Shown: positions 11,339 through 22,184 of the stretch, piece after piece
Layout: each line of letters starts with the position of its first letter
Numbering within the stretch: the stretch's first letter is position 1
Source: Darksidea phi
Taxonomy: Eukaryota; Ascomycota; Dothideomycetes; Pleosporales; Lentitheciaceae
DNA: 64,000 nt
NCBI GenBank assembly: GCA_030770425.1
Contig: JASJFT010000092.1
Coordinates: 112,167 to 176,166, forward strand
Direction: 5' to 3'
Notes under the pieces: generated by a model
Databases searched by the model: none
What the model saw: only the letters and a program-made list of their open reading frames with translations
What the model was told of the DNA's origin: nothing
Translations under genes and position numbers: made by a program

Positions 11339-11408
11339 GTGACTAGTGGCAAAGGTTGGTGTACGGTACCCCGAAGCCTCTGTAGCACCGTACACTAATG
11401 CTAGTCAC
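11339..11408. repeat. Imperfect inverted repeat (fold-back)
   Basis: The left arm GTGACTAG…GTGTACGGT (11339-11367) is mirrored by ACCGTACAC…CTAGTCAC (11387-11408). About 20 bases lie between the arms, and there is a small size difference inside the left arm. It could be a remnant of a miniature inverted-repeat element. No target duplication was found. Confidence 0.55.
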
Positions 11409-11832
11409 AAGCCACGACACATACACGCGTGATTCCGCTCACTTCAGCCTTGCTCGGAAATCCGGTCAGCATCACCCCGCTACAAATGGCGCAGTCTTCC
11501 TAATACATTCCCCTTCTAGAATGTGGTATGCTCGGTCTGCACGTTCGGCGCCACTTGTTGGTATCGCCTTCCGCTTGATAGGTCACTTTAAGCAAGCCTT
11601 GAAAGCCTGCAGACTGACATACTTATCGATATTCCTTCACAAAACACTTCTCAGCGTCTTGGCTTTCAACATAGATCTATGGAAGTCATGGGCAGTCCAT
11701 GAGGAAAAGGCGTTCACATCAGTAATTGATTGAACCGGACACACGTTCGTTCCATTGAGTCATCTATGGGAGATAAAAACCCTACACGAGATTGATCCGA
11801 AGGAAAAAATGCACGCCGCTTACGATGTGCTA

Positions 11833-11964
11833 GAGCATAGCACTACCACGCTCATCGACATTTTCACTACGTGCGATGTCTATTGTGCCGTATTACGTGC
11901 ATATGTTTGCATCCTCCAGCCCTTTATCAACCGCCATGCCAGATCATGCCTTTTGGTGAGGTTT
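11833..11964. repeat. Dispersed repeat copy B (partner at 3885-4015)
   Basis: This is the same-orientation partner of the copy at 3.9 kb. Its right edge coincides with the last bases of the amidase coding sequence, whose stop codon is at 11963-11965. The similarity therefore stops close to the gene boundary. Confidence 0.6.
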
Positions 11965-13993
11965 ACTTGCCCACAATGTCGGCAAGCTCGATAGTCGGAG
12001 CGATGTATGGTTTAATCTGATCCCTCACTTTTGTCTTCTGTTCAAAGGCGTACGCAAGCCCAATGAGCGTGCTTTCGGTGAACTTCGGGCCGAGGAAGCT
12101 AATTCCGAAACTATTGACAAGGATTAGATTGGTAGGTTCTTGAAGGACTCAAATCATAGATACTTACGGGAGATTAGGGGCCGCCTGTACCAATCCCCAG
12201 TCATTCCTCACAACCGAGGTATCAGCCGGGTAAGAGCCCAAAGGTACCGTGATCACTGGAGAGCCCAGGACTGCAGCTTGATTGTGTCCAAACCTCGTTG
12301 GGAGTATAAGGGCGTCAAGTTTATTGCGCTCTATAGCCCCAAGAAGACCACCCTCTCCGCCGTAATACAAGTTTTGCTGATACGCCGGCCAGAAGCGAGG
12401 GTCCGTGTTGTTCCAATTCGATAGAGCTTTGTCCCAGATTCCCGTGTTTCTAGTCGGATAACCTTCGAGTGGATATGTCTGCGTGAAGTGCCGAAGAACT
12501 TCTAGTGATGTAATTTTGTTGGGGTTCTCAATGAGTAGGTCAAGATAACTCTTCAAGTTGACAACGAAGTCGGCGTTCAGAATATCTCCGGGCACTTTCG
12601 AGTTTTTGAACTCCTCGGCAGCGGTGAAATCGGTATTATCAACGATGATAGCTCCGGCTGCTCGGAAGATATCCAATGATTTCTCGAAAGCATCGGTTAA
12701 TGGCCCCGTCGTATGGTCGGAGAGAAGTGAGATAACGTTACGGGGAACTCCGAGTCGAGCACCAGAGAGCGCGGAAAGATTGCAGGCAGCAATATAGTCG
12801 GGGATGCTTCCTTGGCCGGGTATTGCGGAAGTGTAGTTATCGTATGGATCAACACCAGCAATGGCTTGTAGAATGAGAGCTGCATCCTTGACCGTCCTTG
12901 TCATAGGGCCTACACTGTCTTGATGCTCGCTTATCGGTATGACCAGGTGCCTCGACGTTAGGCCAACAGCTACATTTACGTCAGTATCAGTTCATCTAGT
13001 TTTCAGGCAATTGCATACTCGGCTTGATCCCAACGAGATTCTGGAGCGAAGATGGCGACATAATCGAACCATCTGTTTCGGTACCCAAAGAGCCCAGTGC
13101 TAGACCAAGTGCGGACACTACACCGCTTCCGCTTGAGCTACCGTTTGGGTCTTCAGCAGGGTAATAAGGACCGTAGACTTGGCCTCCGATGGCCGACCAG
13201 CCATTGGTGGAGTTAGTCGACCTCCAATCGGCCCATTGACTGAGATTCGCTTTCCCGAGAATGATTGCTCCTGCAGCCCGAAGTTTCTGTACAACAGTCG
13301 AGTCTCTAGGGACCTTGGCTCCGAGAAGTGCCCATGAACCAGCTAAAGAGGTATCAGCCTTGCCTTCTCTCCACAGCTGGTAATTTTGCAACTGACCGGT
13401 AGTATTCATCTTATCGAAAGTCGCAATATTATCCTTGACGATGATGGGTATTCCATGGAGCGGCCTGAATACTTCAGCAAGGACCTCAATGTTGTTTTGA
13501 TTTTAGTTCTCACCCTCGAATGCATCCAGAAGAACGCTCAGAGTCCAGTGCGGCGGCAATCTCCAAGGCATCTGGGTTCACTTCGTTGACAGCATGTAAG
13601 TCATCATTGACTTCTGCAATCCTCGCGAGGTACGCCTGGCGAACTTATGAGCATAGGCACTTCGTTAGGAATTCCAGAAGACCGTATGATACGGTAAATT
13701 AGAGCAGATATTCAATTTGCAAAGTTGAACCTGCGCGGCGCTCTACGGGTAAGAACGTGCGTACCTTGACTAGATCTACACTAGTGAATCGTCTGCCGTC
13801 GAGACCCGCCGTAAGTGCCTCAATGGTAGCTTCCATTAGTGGCGGAAAGGGTGCTAAAAGAACTTCAGTCTAGGACCGCTCCTCATTTAGTGAACGTACC
13901 CTCCGAAAGCCTGGAGCTCACGACAGGGGCTGCGCTAACACCATAGAGGAACGAATGGGACAAGCCCAGAAGGATCTGAGTAGAGATCCTCAT
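11963..13993 (-). CDS. Secreted amidase (amidase-signature family), seven exons, 548 aa
   Basis: Exons are 13993-13900, 13853-13765, 13635-13514, 13464-13397, 13342-13019, 12969-12168 and 12110-11963. Introns are 46, 129, 49, 54, 49 and 57 bases, and the CDS is 1,647 bases. Residues 1-20 (MRISTQILLGLSHSFLYGVS) form a signal peptide, which favours this Met over an upstream in-frame ATG. The Ser-cisSer-Lys triad is visible: Lys112 in IPIIVKDN, Ser193/194 in the NGSSSGSG motif, and Ser217 in TETDGSI. The amidase-signature fold hydrolyses C-N amide bonds. Fungal secreted members are widespread but their substrates are rarely known. The fourth intron (13343-13396) is 54 bases and stop-free, so naive frame reading would retain it. 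Removing it restores NTTAGSWALLG, typical of the family. No neighbour suggests a pathway. Confidence 0.9.
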
Positions 13994-14499
13994 ATTGATC
14001 GGAACTCTTGGGCAGCTGTTGGGTAGACTCGGTGGTTCTCGCGCGGTTTTGCGGTAGTAGAGTAGATGCACGTGTAAAATAACGTCGCCTTTGCGCCCTT
14101 TTAAAGTCTCGCCGTTCACGCTAGTAGAGTGCTCCGTGCCCACGGAACATAGGGAAGGATTTACTGTTGGCGCGGAAGGCCCTATCGCTCATCGACCTAA
14201 ACCGAGCCTGACTAGCACCACCAATAAACGCTCCGTCGGCTACTTCACGGATCTGCAGAGACCTCTGGCGGAAAAACTATGCTAGACACAATCATGGATG
14301 GTAAGGAAGGACGTTGTTGCTTATTGTGCCAATGTCATCATCCGTCAAGAATTGCCTCGCATTCGCGCTCTTACAGTAGACTTCGATTTTGTATGATGCG
14401 ACTTCCAGAGCCAGAACAACCTTGTCCGGGCTGGATTTATTCAAGTAAAAGAGCAACTCCGTACTTCACATGCTACACTGCTTTCGCGAGAAGAGAAGT
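13994..14499. other. Amidase upstream region up to the retroelement
   Basis: This holds the amidase promoter side and about 400 bases of spacer. Frames of 64-95 codons on the plus strand run toward or into the element's left repeat and have no protein-like features. The last five bases (14495-14499) are the element's left target duplication. Confidence 0.5.
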
Positions 14500-14559
14500 T
14501 GTCACGGTTAAATATACCTCTATTCTTAGGAGCAGAACGTTAGCCTTTTGTTCGCGACA
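14500..14559. repeat. Left terminal direct repeat of the TRIM-like element
   Basis: Sixty bases with TG…CA ends, 58 of 60 identical to 15576-15635. Confidence 0.85.
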
Positions 14560-14704
14560 GTTATGAGCCCGGATATCGCTACTGATCTCCTCTTCACTAA
14601 GTAATGATTGCCGCTGCCGCAGTCCCTTGTCAAGCTACCTATTCTACCAACTCTTTCTACTATCAACCTCGTCGACGCCGTCAGCCCGTCGCCATCTACC
14701 AAGG

Positions 14705-14838
14705 CACATCACTACGCCGCACATCAATACGCCGCAATCACTACGCCGCACATCACTACGCCGCACATCACTATGCCGCACATCACTACGCCGCACATCA
14801 CTACGCCGCACATCACTATGCCGCACATCACTACGCCG
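14705..14838. repeat. 15-bp minisatellite, nine units
   Basis: The unit CACATCACTACGCCG is repeated nine times. One unit is a base short, and units carry T/C or A/C variants (CACATCACTATGCCG, CACATCAATACGCCG). It lies inside the retroelement. Because the unit is a multiple of three, all frames read through as low-complexity peptides, which explains several spurious overlapping frames here. Confidence 0.9.
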
Positions 14839-15575
14839 CAATCAACACGCTGTACATACTGGTTTGCCACCTCAAACGGCATGACTCTGGCCTTCTCAAG
14901 AGAAGAACGCCCTCGATTAGCTATATAATAGACCCCTCGAGCGTCTACTTATTAGCATATTAATACAGCGCACGCAGCGCTACCAAGACTACCCCTAGAT
15001 CCCTTAGGATCTATCTTATTATATAGGGCTTATTTCCCCTACCTCTACCTCTAATAACCTTGGAGTTTGATACTAGCCTATTACGTTTTGAGCTCGGCTC
15101 ACCCTTATATAGGCTACTTATACGCCTATCGTATATATACTTAATCAACTATTATATAATTCCTATTTAGGTATAGTTCTTAACCTTATTTCTATACCCT
15201 TCTATAATTACTATAGAGTAGGGGGATATATTACGCCGGAACGTACCTCTATACGTTCCTATTCCTCTTTATTTACCTATATATAAGGGGGCCTTGCCCT
15301 CCCCTCTATATACTCTATATAGGGACCTTAATATACTTAATTCTTAGCTTTATAGTTAAAAGCCCGGAACCGCTTATTCCTACCTCAGCACGCCAAGTAT
15401 GGGCTGCTAGGGAGGTAGGTAACCGCTAGCGATAAATAAAGCACGGACTACTACTCTACTAGATACGATAGGTATACGAAAGTAGACGGAATAAATAGGG
15501 TATGACTACGCTACGGCTAGCATGTGGAGGTCTTGAAAAGTCTAGCTCTTCGTTATACTACGATCTACGGGGGTG

Positions 15576-15635
15576 TGTCACGGTTAAATATACCTCTATC
15601 CTTAGGAGCAGAAGGTTAGCCTTTTGTTCGCGACA
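15576..15635. repeat. Right terminal direct repeat of the TRIM-like element
   Basis: Second copy of the 60-base terminal repeat, followed directly by the GAAGT duplication at 15636-15640. Confidence 0.85.
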
Positions 15636-15640
15636 GAAGT

Positions 15641-16694
15641 GCTTCTTACAAAGATCGCCTAAAGCGCCCGGCTGTCTCTTTATGCCGACGAATAGAGCAC
15701 TAGGGGACAGCAGTCGACTGTACATCAATCCTTCTCACCGCGCTAATAGGTGTGCAGCAGTATTTATAGAGCAAGGTGCGCTTGTAGATCAAGGGAGTCC
15801 CTTGGGCGTGCTAAAAAAGTTAAGGAGAACTCCACTACAAGATTAGCTTGATTACACCAGATGCAGCCTTGCGGAACCCGATCGCTCTACATATATTCTC
15901 TCTCACTGTTTGATTTTGGTGGAAATCAGTGTATATCGGAAGCTAAATAAATCATCCATTAACAACATTCCAGTGGATACATTAACCTATTGTAGAACTA
16001 TGAGGTTTTATGAGTTATCTAGAACTAATTTTTATTTATAACTAGTAAGTTAGTTGACCTACCGGTCTCAGTTTTAACACGTAGCTGCAGTGATTCACTA
16101 GATCATTATATGGGTAGTGAGGCTAAAAGGTCAATCGGGTGGCCTCACGAGGCTGAAAACGAGACAGCCCAACACACTGATAACACAAACACCCAAGAGC
16201 ACTATACCACCATTTTCCTCTTTTTTGAAAACCAAGGCCAAAATGCCTCGGGACGTTTTTAAACGTGCTGCGGAAGACAGTCAACCTTCTCCATCGCAGC
16301 TAGTGTCGCCCAGCTACGCGAGTATGAAGAATGCCATCCCCGGAGATACCCAACAGGCACAAACTCATTATATACCGACTTCTAAAATCAAAAACAAGAA
16401 GTACTATACAAGGACCGGCCAACTGTCCATGAACAATATCGAATGAGTAGCGGCCATCGCGTCGTCAAACTCGCCGAATAACCCAAAAAGGTGACACAAA
16501 GGTATTTTGTTCCGAATACCTTAAAAAGTAAGAAGGTCGTTAGTTACAGTCATTGCCTAAGGCTTACGTTACAATATAATTACGAGGGCAACGGCCCGAG
16601 CCTTATAAAAGAAAACGTGACACGTGCTATAATATTGAGCGGTAGCGCCAGTAGCCTACTAGAGTCGAGAGTAGTTAGAAACTTGACCGACTGC
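15641..16694. other. Spacer right of the retroelement
   Basis: No supported gene is present. A 68-codon plus-strand frame from an ATG at 16243 (MPRDVFKRAAEDSQPSPS…) has a clean A-rich leader but no splice partner or motif. Stretches near 15950-16060 are AT-rich. Confidence 0.45.
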
Positions 16695-17354
16695 CTACTC
16701 AACGTCCCATAAAACTTCTTTGTTAGCGGAGCGTTGCACTCCATCCTCCACAGTCTCATCAATTACCCTACCCATCCACGCGGCTAGCTCTCCAACCTGC
16801 GACATCACCTCCATCTCGCGGCCCCATGAGTGTCCGTGAACAATATAGGTGACTTGAAACAAGCTGCGCCACACTGGATGTCTTGCACATAAATCGGCGT
16901 ACAACGAGATCGATTTGGAGACGGGACATAGGGACCGATATATTCGAGTCTGAGCTGGACGAAAGCTGCCCAGCTGAATGTGGAGAATTCCCAGCTATCG
17001 ATCCATTCGGCAGCGACAACTTGTCCTAGGCATTCCTGTGGATATCTGGAAGTGACTTGTTGAATAGTACGTCGAACGCTGGAGCATTTGGTATCCGAGG
17101 AGACGGGAAAAAGGTATCCGCTGATTTTAGGTCTATTTTTGAGAAGTCTTGAGGACCAATACTCAAGCAGCCAGGATCAACAGACAGACCTTCGATGCGC
17201 AAGTAGGTTAGGTCCGGGGTATATGAAGGTCATAGGGTTTGAACTTCTTGGGTGGGAGATGTAGAAAGTTCACCTGGATGCAACAGGACATCCTGATCAT
17301 GCAGGAACGAATTACACTCTGCGAGCCTAACGCTTGAACGAGAAAAGTATTTAC
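16695..17354 (-). pseudogene. Decayed gene, unknown family
   Basis: On the minus strand a coherent protein-like sequence can be followed from about 17354. A first part (RLAECNSFLHDQDVLLHP) ends at a GTGAAC donor-like site. Removing the bases to the next CGAAG acceptor continues as GLSVDPGCLSIGPQDFSKID. It proceeds through ECLGQVVAAEWIDSWEFSTF to LEYIGPYVPSPNRS near 16905. The reading then has to change frame by one base to continue as YADLCARHPVWRSLFQVTYI and GELAAWMGRVIDETVEDG, ending at 16695. No start Met is visible upstream. The frameshift and missing 5' end suggest a pseudogene, although an unrecognised intron at 16.9 kb could also explain the frame change. I do not recognise the family. 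Confidence 0.45.
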
Positions 17355-18937
17355 GTGATCATAACGGTTGTCCGAAATGGGACCAGCGCGAAGCCGTGGT
17401 TTCGCGCCAGATGCGGTACCGAGTTATAAAGTTTTTAAGGTATGTTAGCTTTGTCAAAACCATATGTCTCAGGGATGAGAAGTGAAACAAGAAAAGTCAA
17501 GCTAAGACACGCTTTAACGTACCTTAACTGTGTAGAAAAAAACAAAGAACTATCTGGTTGTCAGCCTTGCGCGAATGGATTGTTCTAGGCTGCGGAGAAA
17601 GCAATGCTGAACATGTGTAGCTCTAGTAAATGAAAAAGTGAAACCTTATGTACCTTCGATTTGGAAAAGGATGACGGATCGTGGTTAGGATCGTGGTGGT
17701 AGTCCAGCGCATTTTTATGCGCGGCTGTGAACATAGTGATTGGCTGTCCGATAGATGCCTCAATGCTGCTCAATGCACTGTGCCGATTGCAGCCTTCCGG
17801 CCTGATCGCTGCATGAAGACTAGCCTGAGCATTCGGGCGGCAAGGCAGTGTGCAACTCATGACTCGGCGTAAGACCGCACCGGTCAACCATTCGCATAAT
17901 GAGATGATCATTTTTTAACCTCAGCTCAAAATGAAGGAGCCTAACGATTCACCGTATTATGAGCCCGTGCCGGCGCCTTATCCTTGGAATTGTAAAGCTT
18001 ATCAAGAGGGGTGTCAGTACCTGTTGTGTCGAATAAGTCTAGCGTTGACTTGCGATATACGGCGTATTCGTACACGTACTCACTTTGGATAGTGCGATGC
18101 AGCAGTATATATCGAGTATAGGTTTGTCTATTTGGGGTTGTTTACCCCGTTTGATTTCCGCGTCATTGGTGCTTGGGATCATATTGCTGCATCCTTACTG
18201 CAAGGCACACGCTTGCAACATTCATACCCAGTATTCACGCCACTCCTCGCGACGAATTACCCTTGCGACCTTCCAGCAGCCCTAAATGGCAAACCTTACT
18301 CCGATCAGTGGACCTAGTACAAGTCCCATTTACACGGCACACAGCCAGCAAACCAACCCAGACAGCGAACTACCAAACCAATAAAAAGCCCTACCACAAA
18401 CAGTTGATATTATATTAACGGAACAAACTTACACAAATATGCTTAAGCACAAAATAACTTCGCTATTCTAAGGTTACAAGATTGTATTTAGGATAAACTG
18501 TAAAAGGGTGTTGCAGTCTTGGTTCAAAGGTTCATGGTGTGCGGTTTTCTTTTTAGGCTGACCGCGTGGCGTCTACACATCAAATTAGCAACACAATAGT
18601 ATAGGACCTTAGGAGACCACACAGACCAGTCATCTTTGAGATTAACACCTGGCATGCTTGCTGCCCTATAGGCGGTGGGAACGCCGCATGCACCAACCCC
18701 TGCCAGTTGGATACCTTGATATTTCCGAATGAGGAAATGCTGTCTGCGACTAGACAAAGCTAAATTCCGGACTGTCAGTATGCATTGTCCACCGCCTTTA
18801 ATTAACTCACTCGGCCATATATCTATCCGCTCAGTCCCCCAGAATACCTTCGAATATGTCTCTCAAATTACCACGCACCAAAGCATCCATCCTTACTTAC
18901 CAACCTCATCTCACTTCTACTCCAAAAACCAACCACC
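17355..18937. other. Intergenic, no gene seen
   Basis: About 1.6 kb without a supported gene. Short frames on both strands (108 codons at 17585-17911, 66-81 codons near 18.1-18.4 kb) lack introns, motifs or typical composition. The last 130 bases are CA/CT-rich and probably the leader of the next gene. Confidence 0.5.
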
Positions 18938-19343
18938 ATGTCCAAAACCACCCAAACCTCCCCTCCCTCCTCCACCACCACCTCCTCCCACTCTTCGACC
19001 ACAGAAACAAGCAACAACTCCCACACACCTAGTACGCTCCCTCCTCCCCACCTTTCCCCTCTCCCCTCTCCCCCCTCCCATCTCATCCACTCCCTTCTTC
19101 CCTCCCATCCCCTAACCACCAACTAACCTACCCATCCACCCACCAGCCCGTCCCACCCTCCTCCCGCAAACCCCCTGGGCCGCCCCCTCAGGCTACTACA
19201 TCCGCACCGACGGCCGCCTCATGCACCTGCACACCTCCGCACCCTTTCAAATACGAGGTTCATACGTAAACACAACGCCAGCGCCAACAACTTCCTCAAC
19301 CAATGCAGAGAAAAAAGCCGAGGGAGAGGGAAAAGGCGAATAG
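18938..19343 (+). CDS. Small hypothetical protein, two exons, 96 aa
   Basis: Exon 1 is 18938-19031, starting in the context CCACCATGTC. Exon 2 is 19147-19343. The 115-base intron is pyrimidine-rich (CCCTCC tracts) and ends CCACCAG. The joined CDS is 291 bases. The N-terminus is Ser/Thr-rich and low in complexity. The C-terminal half contains a compact, order-promoting block (PWAAPSGYYIRTDGRLMHLH followed by TSAPFQIRGSYVNTTP). That looks conserved rather than random. No signal peptide or membrane segment is present. The unspliced frame stops within the intron. Function is unknown. Confidence 0.6.
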
Positions 19344-19757
19344 GAGGGAGGAGGGGGGATACACTGAAGCGGGAGCCGCGTGGCTAGGCTAGTGAAGGTG
19401 ATGATAAAGGTGGTGGTGGTGGTGGTGGTGAAGAGAAAAGTTGGGTATATTACCATGGGAACAAGCGTAACTACCATCCAGCTCCATGCCATGCTATGCA
19501 GATGTACTCCACCCAACTCGTCCGTCGTTCCAATGCCCAAATTCAACGTACAGCGCAAAATAGAGACGAAAATTATCAGACATGTATTGCCTGCCCTGCC
19601 CCTTTCCCGAGCCTTTCTGCCGTAAATGCAGCGTTACGTGAAAACCGGAACTGCCAAGATGTCCACCTCGCTGCCAATATACTCCTGAAAGATGTCTGTC
19701 TCCTGCGTCCTCGCCCCCAAGATTCTATGTTGCCATTGACCAATTTGAAGTGGTGTC

Positions 19758-20987
19758 TCACCACCACCCAGTAAAGGACAAAAAGAGATCCACCGTATCG
19801 ACCCAATCCTGCCCGTTGAGCGTGCCCGCCCTTCTCTTCTCCCAAAGCCCGTTGACCTGCTTTGCTAGGTACTGCCTAGCATCCTCGCCCGCTTGTGGCG
19901 TCCCATCATTCCGCACAAGCTCCACCTTTCCACCCACAAACTTCTCGCTAAGATCAATCTTGAAGCTCGCATCGCCGTCCGGTGGGTGGTATTCCTCCAT
20001 GGGAATAGCTCCCGGTATACCGGGAATCTGGAGAATCTGGCCATTCATATTGATGCTACTGGCGTGGCTCGTGTTGGGCTTGAAGAGCCGTCCACGTACG
20101 GCGATTGTGACGAGGCGCAGCATACCGGCACCTTCACCCAGGCGGATGATCCAGTCCTGGAAGGCTTCGTACATCATTTTGAATTCGAGTTTGATGATCC
20201 AGGTGTTGTAGCTGTAGAAGATGGCGAGGGCTTCGGAGCGGATGAGGCGTGAGACGGAGGCTAGTGGGTGCTGCATGTTGTTTGCAAATGTGGAGAGGCA
20301 GTAGATGAGCGGGTACGGAAGGACGAGGTCGGGGAGGTGGCGGTAGATTTGGTGACGCAATTCCGGCGGAAGGGTGAGGAGTGTGGTGGGTATGTGGGCA
20401 TCGAATTCGACTTCGGATGCAGACGTGGACATGGGAGAGAGAGCAAAGTCCTCCACCATCATTTCGTCCGCACATTCCACGTTGAAAGGCTCGATGATCG
20501 GCTCATCCGGCACACTGGAGGGGGCAGAGACGGGCGAGGACGGCGCCGAGGTTGAGAAGCTGCCTTCGAACGACGAGAGGGCCCAGTCGCTCTCCTCGGG
20601 AAACGGGTCGGTGAGACAGCCGTCGTCCACGTCCATGTCATCCTGCTCGAGGGCCAGGCGTGCGATCTTGGTGGGCAGTTCGTGCGAGGACGGCGTGTTG
20701 GGAGAGGGCAATTGCGTGGCAGAGCGTTTGGACGAGGTGCGGCCTGTGGCATGGTGAGCCATTATCTTGCGACCACGGTCCCCATCGCCGCCGTCCACCG
20801 CAGCCTCGCCGGCCGCCGACGCAGTGCACGACTTACCAGCGTCAGCTCCGCCTTCGCAGAGGCCGCAGCTGGTCGTCTGCACGCTCGTGTCCAGGGCCTG
20901 CAGTTTGGGAGAGGACTGCGGCTTCATGGCTCCCACATCGTCTGGCGGCGTCTGGCCCGTCACCGAGTATCGTCGCTGGAGGGGCAT
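19758..20987 (-). CDS. F-box-like / 2EXR-type protein, about 409 aa
   Basis: The open frame extends further upstream to 21521, but its upstream part is unlikely sequence. I choose the ATG at 20987 (MPLQRRYSVTGQ). A GTAAGT…GCAAG pair just before 20762 means a short intron or a start at 20762 (MAHHATGRTSSKR) is also possible. The first half is acidic and Ser/Pro-rich, probably disordered, with a candidate basic nuclear patch. The second half opens with LLTLPPELRHQIYRHLPDLV, the F-box/2EXR-like motif of many fungal proteins. It continues with RLIRSEALAIFYSYNTW and EAFQDWIIRLGEGAGMLR. Such proteins are often treated as candidate Skp1-binding substrate receptors, but few have been tested. No partner domain (WD40, LRR) is visible. 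Confidence 0.65.
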   Translation of the reverse strand: MPLQRRYSVTGQTPPDDVGAMKPQSSPKLQALDTSVQTTSCGLCEGGADAGKSCTASAAGEAAVDGGDGDRGRKIMAHHATGRTSSKRSATQLPSPNTPSSHELPTKIARLALEQDDMDVDDGCLTDPFPEESDWALSSFEGSFSTSAPSSPVSAPSSVPDEPIIEPFNVECADEMMVEDFALSPMSTSASEVEFDAHIPTTLLTLPPELRHQIYRHLPDLVLPYPLIYCLSTFANNMQHPLASVSRLIRSEALAIFYSYNTWIIKLEFKMMYEAFQDWIIRLGEGAGMLRLVTIAVRGRLFKPNTSHASSINMNGQILQIPGIPGAIPMEEYHPPDGDASFKIDLSEKFVGGKVELVRNDGTPQAGEDARQYLAKQVNGLWEKRRAGTLNGQDWVDTVDLFLSFTGWW

Positions 20988-22184
20988 GGTGGAGCGGGTG
21001 CGGAGAGGCAGCGACGCAGGCGGAGAGTCCAGCGGTGATGCGTGAAGTCGCAGCGTCTGCAAATTTTCTTGCGTGGGAGCGATGTGCTGGCAGCCTGACA
21101 CGGGGGTGAAGGGCAGTTCTGACGCGTCTGCGAGGCTTGCACTTGCGGGGTGGAGATTGGCGGGACGGCCTCTATCGATTAGGGCGCCGTTCGGCTGGGA
21201 GAAAATGGCCAAGGTAATAGTGCTGCAGCGAGTGAGGACGAGGAGGAGGAAAGTGAAAGAGCGTGAGACACAGGAGAAGGCTGCCGAAAAAGTAAGAAAA
21301 GCAAAAGGAGATGATGATCTGAAGAGGCAGTGTTTCATGCGACCAGGGCGATGGCGTTGGTGCACGACGTCGTCCTCCTCACCGCAAAAGGACCGAGCGC
21401 GCTTTACTGCACTCTCCCGGCGATTGTAACATGCAATTCGCTTCGTCGTCTGATGCCCTTTGCCGCCTTTCTTATTTTCAGTGCTGGATATCTTGGAAAC
21501 GGTGGTGTGTTGAATGGACACCTCCGCTCCCCACGCTCAACTTATCGATTAGACGAAAGGGGCGGTTTAGATGTGTGGTGAAGCCCTAGCACCGAAAGCC
21601 CTCGCGCCCACCAACAAGCAAAGATGGCCCAAGACCTCGTCCGGAAGCCTGGAGAAGAAGACTCGCAATCTCAAGAACAAGGCTGCATCTGTGCGTTGCC
21701 GAGCTACGTCCAATCCACAGATTAATCTCGCAACGAGCCCTCCATCATCGTACCTCCTGCCGGCACGCTTCCGAGCGCGCCGAAGACGATCGTGAACGTC
21801 AAACAGTGGCTGCGTTTTACCTACACCGGCTTTTCAGCGCTGTCCTGCATTGAAGGGAAAACTGAAGCAAGTCTTGTAATCGCGTTGTTTGATCTAATCC
21901 TAGGAACGTACCCCTGTCACTATGGTTCCGTGACCCGTGCGCGAACGTTGTCTTCCCAGTGTACATACAAAACACATCTGAACGTTATACAATTGAGGTG
22001 CAATAAAGCCATTGAGAGAGTGACATCGCAGGAAGGAGAACTAGAAAATGAAGAAAGGAAATCTCATGACTTCTGTTGAAGAAAATCAGCCCTCTGCCCC
22101 CCAGAGTCAGTCCAACTCATACTCTAGAGCGTTCCTGTTGAATCGGTGCTCTTTCCGCTCTCCCTCCCCTTCCCATCTCACCCT
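20988..22184. other. Intergenic region between two minus-strand genes
   Basis: This holds the upstream region of the F-box-like gene and the 3' flank of the acetyltransferase gene. Long antisense frames near 20.3-21.4 kb are shadows of GC-rich coding or leader sequence. Nothing else is supported. Confidence 0.45.

Larger units (their letters stand above)
9080..11962. other. Gene-poor region, 2.9 kb
   Basis: No gene is supported. The longest frame (9626-10006, 126 codons) lacks splice logic, motifs or a sensible composition. The region contains a (TA)n tract, a tRNA-Val-like relic, an imperfect fold-back sequence and repeat copy B, each listed separately. This pattern suggests old insertions eroded by mutation. 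Confidence 0.5.
14500..15635. mobile_element. Miniature LTR retroelement (TRIM-like), 1,136 bp
   Basis: Two direct repeats of 60 bases bound the element, at 14500-14559 and 15576-15635. They begin TGTCACGG and end TTCGCGACA, so they have canonical TG…CA ends, and they differ at two positions (T/C and C/G). GAAGT flanks both outer ends (14495-14499 and 15636-15640), a perfect 5-bp target duplication. A short G-rich tract (ACGGGGGTG) abuts the right repeat like a polypurine tract. No standard tRNA primer site is obvious after the left repeat. The interior lacks gag or pol frames. It holds a 15-bp minisatellite and then a long TpA-rich stretch (about 14920-15500) resembling RIP-mutated DNA. It is therefore non-autonomous. 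A heavily deleted larger retrotransposon is the alternative, though 60-bp LTRs would be unusually short. Confidence 0.8.

Noticed and set aside
13883..14143. Upstream Met of the amidase frame
   Set aside because: It would bury the signal peptide that starts at the Met at 13993-13991, so the downstream start is preferred.
14604..14963. Three overlapping plus-strand frames of 85-119 codons and one minus frame
   Set aside because: They arise from the 15-bp minisatellite inside the TRIM, whose unit length keeps all frames open.
16243..16446. 68-codon frame with A-rich leader
   Set aside because: Low-complexity, no splice partner, no motif. It could be real but nothing beyond an ATG supports it.
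20660..21109. Plus-strand frames of 118-149 codons
   Set aside because: They are shadows of the GC-rich minus-strand F-box-like gene and its leader.
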